Shown here one piece after another: positions 59,926-64,000 of a DNA stretch of 64,000 bases. The stretch is taken from assembly GCF_900115245.1 (NCBI RefSeq), contig NZ_FOVT01000009.1:1-64000 (forward strand), given 5' to 3'. Made by a program: the position numbers and the translations under genes. Position 1 is the first letter of the stretch. Every line of letters begins with the position of its first letter. Source of the stretch: Mesorhizobium sp. NFR06. GTDB lineage: Bacteria > Pseudomonadota > Alphaproteobacteria > Rhizobiales > Rhizobiaceae. Below the pieces are notes generated by a model. That model made no database searches. It was given only the letters and a program-made list of their open reading frames with translations, and had not been told where the DNA came from.

Positions 59926-60911
59926 TGCGCGTTGCTGTTTTCGGCGCCGGCGCGATCGGCGGTTATCTCGCGGCAAAGCTGGCGCTCGCCGGCCGCGTCG
60001 AGCTGTCGGTCGTGGCGCGTGGCGCGCATCTGGAGGCGATCAAGGCCGGCGGCCTTCGCCTGATCGAGGACGGCAAGGAAACGGTTGCGGGCGTGAAGGC
60101 GGCGGCGCGAACCGAGGAACTTGGCACCCAGGATTATGTCGTGCTGGCGCTGAAGGCGCATTCGCTGGCGCCGGCGCTGGGCGAGATCGCGCCGCTGCTG
60201 GGCGAGGGGACAGCCGTCGTCACCATGCAGAACGGCGTGCCCTGGTGGTATTTCTACAAGGCGGGCGGCGTGCTCGAAGGCACGCGGCTTGACGCGGTCG
60301 ATCCCGGCGGAACGATCTGGCAGCGCATAGGGCCGGAGCGCGTCATCGGTTCCGTCGTCTATCCGGCCGTCGAGGTGGATGAACCCGGCCTCATCCGCCA
60401 TGTCGAGGGCACGCGCTTTTCGCTGGGCGAGCCGTCGGGTGAGAAGAGCGAGCGGGTGACCGCGCTTGCCCGTGAAATGGTCAAGGCCGGCCTGCAGGCG
60501 CCGGTCCGCGAGGACATCCGCTCGGAGATCTGGGTGAAGCTGTGGGGCAATCTGTCGTTCAACCCGATTTCGGCGCTCACCGGCAGCACGCTTGCGGCGA
60601 TCGTTGCCGACGAGGGCACGCGCGCACTTGCCCGCGCCATGATGCTGGAGGCGCAGGCGATCGGCGAAGGCCTCGGCGTTCGCTTTCCCGTTGCCGTCGA
60701 CCGGCGCATCAAGGGCGCCGGCGATGTCGGCGAGCACAAGACGTCCATGCTGCAGGACCTGGAGCGCGGCCGCCCGATGGAGATCGACGCGCTGGTCACG
60801 GCGGTGCAGGAACTCGGCCGCCTGACCGGCAAGCCGACACCGACCATCGACAACGTGCTGGCGCTGGTGCGGCGGCTGGCCGTCGAGCGCGGGTGCTATT
60901 CTCCGCTGTAG
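59925..60911 (+). CDS. Ketopantoate reductase (ApbA/PanE) family protein
   Basis: 328 aa. N-terminal NADP-binding motif VAVFGAGAIGGYLAAKLALA. The catalytic Lys-containing strand EIWVKLWGNLSFNPISALTG and the C-terminal Lys/His-like GAGDVGEHKTSMLQDLERGR match the ApbA/PanE fold with the conserved S-M-x-x-D-x-x-x-G-R-x-x-E-I-D. Pantothenate synthesis is one option, but as last gene of a transport/catabolic operon it may reduce a different 2-oxo acid. The ATG overlaps the ligase stop. Confidence 0.8.
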   Translation: MRVAVFGAGAIGGYLAAKLALAGRVELSVVARGAHLEAIKAGGLRLIEDGKETVAGVKAAARTEELGTQDYVVLALKAHSLAPALGEIAPLLGEGTAVVTMQNGVPWWYFYKAGGVLEGTRLDAVDPGGTIWQRIGPERVIGSVVYPAVEVDEPGLIRHVEGTRFSLGEPSGEKSERVTALAREMVKAGLQAPVREDIRSEIWVKLWGNLSFNPISALTGSTLAAIVADEGTRALARAMMLEAQAIGEGLGVRFPVAVDRRIKGAGDVGEHKTSMLQDLERGRPMEIDALVTAVQELGRLTGKPTPTIDNVLALVRRLAVERGCYSPL

Positions 60912-61064
60912 AGCGGTCAGTCCGACGCGGTAGCCGTTATGTGAGCATCCGCTCGCGACAAGTCGCTGATCCTGACATGAATTGTCACCTGTCGAGCGGG
61001 CCACCGGTGGCAGGCCGCGAGGCGGCGCCCTACCTGAAATCCGTTCAAACAGGGAGGAACACAA
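60912..61064 (+). promoter_or_regulatory. Promoter gap upstream of the SnoaL-like gene
   Basis: 153 bp with no gene. GGGAGGAACACAA before the ATG at 61065 is a good ribosome-binding site. No strong palindrome stands out; a TGTCACCTGTCGAGCGGG region lacks clear promoter boxes. Confidence 0.3.
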
Positions 61065-61418
61065 ATGAGCACTGCCGAAATTGCCAAGGATTTCACCGAG
61101 CTCCTCAAGCAGGGCGACAGCCACGGCGCTGCCGCGAAATACAATGCCGACGACATCGTCAGCTACGAAGCCATGGAGGGGCCGATGGCCGTCTGCAGCG
61201 GCAAGGAAGCCGTCAAGCAGAAGGGAGAATGGTGGGAAGCGAACCATGAGGTTCACGGCGGCTCGATCGAGGGCCCCTATGTCAATGGCGACCAGTTCGC
61301 CTTGCGCTTCACCTTCGACATAACGCCCAAATCGACCGGCAAGCGCGTCACCATGGACGAGGTCGGCCTCTACACGGTCAAGAACGGCAAGATCAGCGAA
61401 GAGCGCTTCTATTATTGA
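61065..61418 (+). CDS. SnoaL-like/NTF2-fold protein
   Basis: 117 aa, small alpha+beta barrel of the NTF2/SnoaL superfamily: MSTAEIAKDFTELLKQGD helical start, then KYNADDIVSYEAMEGPMAVC and a string of beta strands including FDITPKSTGKRVTMDEVGLY. Proteins of this type bind small hydrophobic ligands or act as isomerases; none is established here. It stands alone with its own ribosome-binding site and faces the SRPBCC gene convergently. Confidence 0.75.
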   Translation: MSTAEIAKDFTELLKQGDSHGAAAKYNADDIVSYEAMEGPMAVCSGKEAVKQKGEWWEANHEVHGGSIEGPYVNGDQFALRFTFDITPKSTGKRVTMDEVGLYTVKNGKISEERFYY

Positions 61419-61513
61419 GGCTCGCCTGGCTCGTGGCACTTCGCTTCTTCGCCGCATGATTTGTAGACAGCAGATGGCGACCGGGATGATATTCCGGCCG
61501 CCATGCCAGCTTC

Positions 61514-61993
61514 TCAAATCGTCTTCACATACTGAGCCAGTTGGTCCGCCACCGTGCCCCAGCCGTCGAAGAAACCCATCTCTTCATGATTGTTGCGCGT
61601 TGCCTCGTCGCGGTGGATGGCGGTGGCGGTGTAGCGTGTGCCTTTGCCCTCGGGCGTCAGCGAGATCACCGCAGTGATGAAGGGCTCGCCGGACGGCCGG
61701 TAGCCCGGCAGCAGCGCATCGGTCCACACCAGCCGCTCGTTCGGCGCGATCTCGAGATAGCAGCAATGGCGGTCGCTCACCTCCTTGCCGTCGGGCGACT
61801 GCATGCGTGTCCGGAACAGGCCGCCGGGCCTGAGATCGATCTCGCAGTCGGTGACGATCCAGGGCTTCGGCGTGAACCACTGCTTGACATGCTCCGGCGT
61901 CGTCACGGCATGCCACAACAACTCACGCGGCGCGTCGAGGAAGCGCTCCAGCGTGAGGTCCAGTTTCGGGTTCGGCTTGAACGGATAGCTCAT
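61514..61993 (-). CDS. SRPBCC/AHSA1-domain protein
   Basis: 159-aa START-like protein. [40 protein letters not shown] and the C-terminal [20 protein letters not shown] are the AHSA1/YndB signature. It is in a two-gene operon with an ArsR-type regulator whose stop overlaps its ATG by 4 bp. This pairing is common in many bacteria; the biological role is not settled, though a stress- or ligand-responsive function is often suggested. Confidence 0.85.
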   Translation of the reverse strand: MSYPFKPNPKLDLTLERFLDAPRELLWHAVTTPEHVKQWFTPKPWIVTDCEIDLRPGGLFRTRMQSPDGKEVSDRHCCYLEIAPNERLVWTDALLPGYRPSGEPFITAVISLTPEGKGTRYTATAIHRDEATRNNHEEMGFFDGWGTVADQLAQYVKTI

Positions 61994-62343
61994 TTTTCAC
62001 TCTCCTTGAGGCTCATCACATAGGCGTCGAACTGATCGAGGCGGCGCTCCCATAGCGCGCGCTGTTCGGCGAGCCAGTTTTCCGCAAGCTTCAGCGGCTC
62101 CGGCGAGAGACTGTAAGTCCTGACGCGGCCGGCCTTTTGCGACTGCACCAGCCCGCAGCCTTCCAGCACCTTGAGGTGCTCGACGAAAGACGGCAGCGCC
62201 ATGCTGAACGGCTCGGCCAGTTCGCTGACCGAGGCCGGGCTTCTGTTCAGCCGCTCCACGACACGCCGGCGCGTCGGGTCGGCAAGCGCGCGAAAAATGC
62301 CGTCGATCGGCAGCGCGCTTTGGCTGACGGTTTCAAGGTTCAT
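61990..62343 (-). CDS. ArsR-family regulator paired with the SRPBCC protein
   Basis: 117 aa. Winged HTH of the ArsR/SmtB fold, with [40 protein letters not shown] and [20 protein letters not shown]. The metal-binding ELCVC-type motif is absent, so it is the non-metal subgroup usually linked with AHSA1 genes. Start ATG 62343 fits the family; the frame is open further upstream. It is co-translated with the following SRPBCC gene. Confidence 0.87.
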   Translation of the reverse strand: MNLETVSQSALPIDGIFRALADPTRRRVVERLNRSPASVSELAEPFSMALPSFVEHLKVLEGCGLVQSQKAGRVRTYSLSPEPLKLAENWLAEQRALWERRLDQFDAYVMSLKESEK

Positions 62344-62510
62344 GGCTGTTCCTTTCCAGGCGCCGCCACATATCGCGGCCATCTTGAAATAATACTTAGG
62401 AAAAAACCTTAGTGTTGGCAAGAGCCAAAAATGGGCCGCCGCGAAGCGCTGGCAAAGCCGTTCCGGCGGGCTTAGGTTTCGCTCAGATTCGCAACCGACC
62501 GAGGCCTGCC

Positions 62511-62864
62511 TTGACCATCACCATGTACGGCATCACCACCTGCGACACGATCAAGAAGGCGCGCGTCTGGCTGGAAAGCCATGACGTGTCCTATCGTTTT
62601 CATGACTACCGGGCCGAGGGGATCGAGGCTGACAAACTGAATGGCTGGGTCGGCAAGGTCGGCTGGGAAAAGCTGCTCAACAAGGGCAGCACGACGTTTC
62701 GGGAATTGCCGGAAGCGGACAAGCAGGCGCTCGACGAGAAGAAAGCGAAGGCGTTGATGCTCGCCAGGCCGACGATGATCAAGCGGCCGGTGCTGGAGGT
62801 GGGTGAGCGGCTTCTGGTGGGGTTCAGGGCGGAGGTTTACGAAGAGGCCGTGGGCGCGAACTAG
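62511..62864 (+). CDS. ArsC/Spx-family (YffB-like) protein
   Basis: 117 aa from a TTG start with GAGG six bases upstream; this start gives the family's usual MTITMYGITTCDTIKKARVW. The single N-terminal Cys lies in the thioredoxin-like fold; the family lacks the C-x2-C of thioredoxin. LARPTMIKRPVLEVGERLLV is the C-terminal ArsC/Spx block with the conserved Arg-Pro. These YffB-like proteins probably interact with glutathione; true arsenate reduction is not indicated. Confidence 0.83.
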   Translation: MTITMYGITTCDTIKKARVWLESHDVSYRFHDYRAEGIEADKLNGWVGKVGWEKLLNKGSTTFRELPEADKQALDEKKAKALMLARPTMIKRPVLEVGERLLVGFRAEVYEEAVGAN

Positions 62865-62900
62865 TCGCCAAGAACCCTCCATCATACGCCGCGTTCCTTC

Positions 62901-63061
62901 GCGCCCCCCTCTGTCCTGCCGGACATCTCCCCCACGAGGGGGGAGATTGGCGGTTTCGGCGCCCCGCTCATTCCTTCGACGTTGCTGATTTGGCGAAAGC
63001 CGGCGCGACAGCTGATCTCCCCCCAAGTGGGGGAGATGTCCGGCAGGACAGAGGGGGGCGC
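62901..63061. repeat. Long palindromic repeat with 35-bp perfect arms
   Basis: GCGCCCCCCTCTGTCCTGCC begins the left arm (62901-62935) and the exact reverse complement fills 63027-63061. A GGGGGAGAT/ATCTCCCCCC inner pair lies inside. It stands between the ArsC-like gene and the convergent DUF488 gene. The two long perfect arms separated by 91 bp are typical of a rhizobial intergenic element; bidirectional termination is plausible. Confidence 0.8.
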
Positions 63062-63083
63062 TGTCCCGCCAGCATCTCAACGT

Positions 63084-63434
63084 TTACGCCTTTAGATACG
63101 TAGCCAGCGCCACCGCGTTGTTATGTGCCTCGTCATGCGCGCCGTAGAGCAGCGTCACCTTGCCTTCACGCAGCAGCGCGCGCAGTTGCGCCATGGCTTC
63201 CTTGTTTGCATCGAGCTCGGCCCGATACCGCTTCTGAAATTCCGCCCAGCGCTCTGGCTCATGTCCGAACCATCTGCGCAACTCGTCGCTCGGGGCGATC
63301 TCCTTCAGCCAGACCGTCAGCGCTGCGTCCTTCTTGGCGACGCCGCGCGGCCAGATGCGGTCGACCAGCACGCGCTGACCGTCCGCCTTCTCAGGCGCTT
63401 CGTAGACGCGCTTCACCGCTATGTCGAAGGCCAT
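63084..63434 (-). CDS. DUF488 family protein
   Basis: 116 aa. The DUF488 signature is plain: VKRVYEAPEKADGQRVLVDR, IWPRGVAKKDAALTVWLKEI and the C-terminal VTLLYGAHDEAHNNAVALAT. The function is unknown; members are often found near stress genes. The start is ATG 63434 with GAGGCGTG upstream on the - strand. It follows the aminopeptidase gene by 23 bp and may be co-transcribed with it. Confidence 0.85.
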   Translation of the reverse strand: MAFDIAVKRVYEAPEKADGQRVLVDRIWPRGVAKKDAALTVWLKEIAPSDELRRWFGHEPERWAEFQKRYRAELDANKEAMAQLRALLREGKVTLLYGAHDEAHNNAVALATYLKA

Positions 63435-63457
63435 CACGCCTCCTCGGTCAGGGTTTA

Positions 63458-64000
63458 TTAGGCCCACTCGCCCTTGCGCATCACCGGCACCCGGCTGCCG
63501 TCCTTGGCCACGCCGTCGATGTCGATCTTGTCCGAACCGATCATCCAGTCGATGTGGATGAAACTCTTGTTGCCGCCGCGCTGCGCAATCTCGTCCTGGC
63601 TGAGCGAAGCACCGTTGACGAAACACTTCGAATAGCATTGTCCCAGCGCGATGTGGCAGGCGGCGTTCTCGTCGAACAGCGTGTTGAAGAACAACAGCCC
63701 GCTCTTCGAGATCGGCGAGGAATGCGGCACCAGCGCCACTTCGCCGAGACGTCGCGCGCCCTCGTCGGTGTCGAGCACCTTCTTCAAGACGTCCTCGCCC
63801 TTGGACGCCTTCGCCTCGACGATCCGCCCACCCTCGAAGCGGACGGAAATCTCGTCGATCAGCGTGCCCTGGTAGGACAGCGGCTTGGTCGAAGAGACGT
63901 GGCCTTCGACGCGCCAGGCATGCGGCGTGGTGAAGACTTCCTCGGTCGGGATGTTCGGATTGCAGGTGACGCCGTTCTTGGCCGTCGAGGCGCCGCCCAT
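63458..64000 (-). CDS. M29 family aminopeptidase (AmpS), C-terminal part, cut by the window end
   Basis: The visible 180 residues are the C-terminal portion of an M29 (AmpS/AmpT) metallo-aminopeptidase; the gene begins beyond 64000. Family blocks include NPNIPTEEVFTTPHAWRVEG, holding a metal Glu, and NAACHIALGQCYSKC with a metal-ligand His. The C-terminal FIHIDWMIGSDKIDIDG contains the conserved His/Asp. Full-length M29 enzymes have about 410 aa, so about half is missing here. The stop is 23 bp before the DUF488 gene. Confidence 0.85.
   Translation of the reverse strand: MGGASTAKNGVTCNPNIPTEEVFTTPHAWRVEGHVSSTKPLSYQGTLIDEISVRFEGGRIVEAKASKGEDVLKKVLDTDEGARRLGEVALVPHSSPISKSGLLFFNTLFDENAACHIALGQCYSKCFVNGASLSQDEIAQRGGNKSFIHIDWMIGSDKIDIDGVAKDGSRVPVMRKGEWA

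Noticed and set aside
58213..59976. 587-codon - strand open frame
   Set aside because: Antisense to the oxalate-CoA ligase gene; no motif.
62511..62864. Arsenate reductase ArsC next to ArsR as an arsenic operon
   Set aside because: The protein is YffB/Spx-like, the ArsR lacks the metal motif, and the genes are divergent, with the ArsR gene paired to an SRPBCC gene.

Overview
The window looks like chromosomal DNA of an alphaproteobacterium of the order Hyphomicrobiales, most likely Mesorhizobium or a close Phyllobacteriaceae relative. The reasons are high G+C, dense ABC importers for plant- and soil-derived nutrients, rhizobial-type intergenic palindromic repeats, and an sRNA locus with the three CCUCCUCCC loops of the rhizobial alpha-r14 family. 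I found no rRNA, tRNA, CRISPR array or intact insertion sequence.

Region 1 (1-20.0 kb) is a methylated-amine catabolic island. tmm (trimethylamine monooxygenase, + strand) and dmmDABC (dimethylamine monooxygenase and partner, + strand) feed monomethylamine into gmaS, mgsABC and mgdABCD (N-methylglutamate pathway, - strand), releasing ammonium and a C1 unit on tetrahydrofolate. Between the two arms lies a - strand operon of an APC-type permease with three very small membrane proteins, including a 53-residue one, and two further unrecognised proteins. This is the best candidate here for an undescribed system. An XRE-cupin regulator sits between dmmC and tmm. Related TTTCA/TGAAA half-sites precede most of these units. 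The TMAO demethylase (tdm) and TMAO importer genes are not in the window.

Region 2 (20.0-33.4 kb) holds an SDR dehydrogenase, a double-DUF427 protein, a LysR regulator and a dipeptide-type ABC importer with two paralogous Tat-exported binding proteins. Two overlapping enolase-superfamily genes and a GntR/FCD regulator with a perfect palindromic operator head the operon.

Region 3 (33.5-40.1 kb) is an RND efflux operon with its own terminator, a divergent TetR gene with tandem operators, a co-transcribed methyltransferase, and the alpha-r14-like sRNA.

Region 4 (40.1-45.5 kb) is a sugar-type ABC importer (binding protein, permease, single-domain ATPase) with a LacI regulator and a fumarylacetoacetate-hydrolase-fold enzyme of the 2-keto-3-deoxy-sugar-acid type.

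Region 5 (45.6-60.9 kb) has two PotABCD-type importers. The first is linked to an FAD amine oxidase and an XRE-cupin regulator, with two copies of a three-half-site operator. The second is linked to a GntR regulator, a gamma-glutamyltransferase-fold hydrolase resembling oxamate amidohydrolase, an oxalate-CoA ligase and a ketopantoate-reductase-like protein.

Region 6 (61.0-64.0 kb) has small housekeeping or stress genes (SnoaL-like, SRPBCC + ArsR, ArsC/Spx-like, DUF488) and the 3' part of an M29 aminopeptidase. Intergenic repeats of at least three families recur; some lie inside operons and touch coding sequence.
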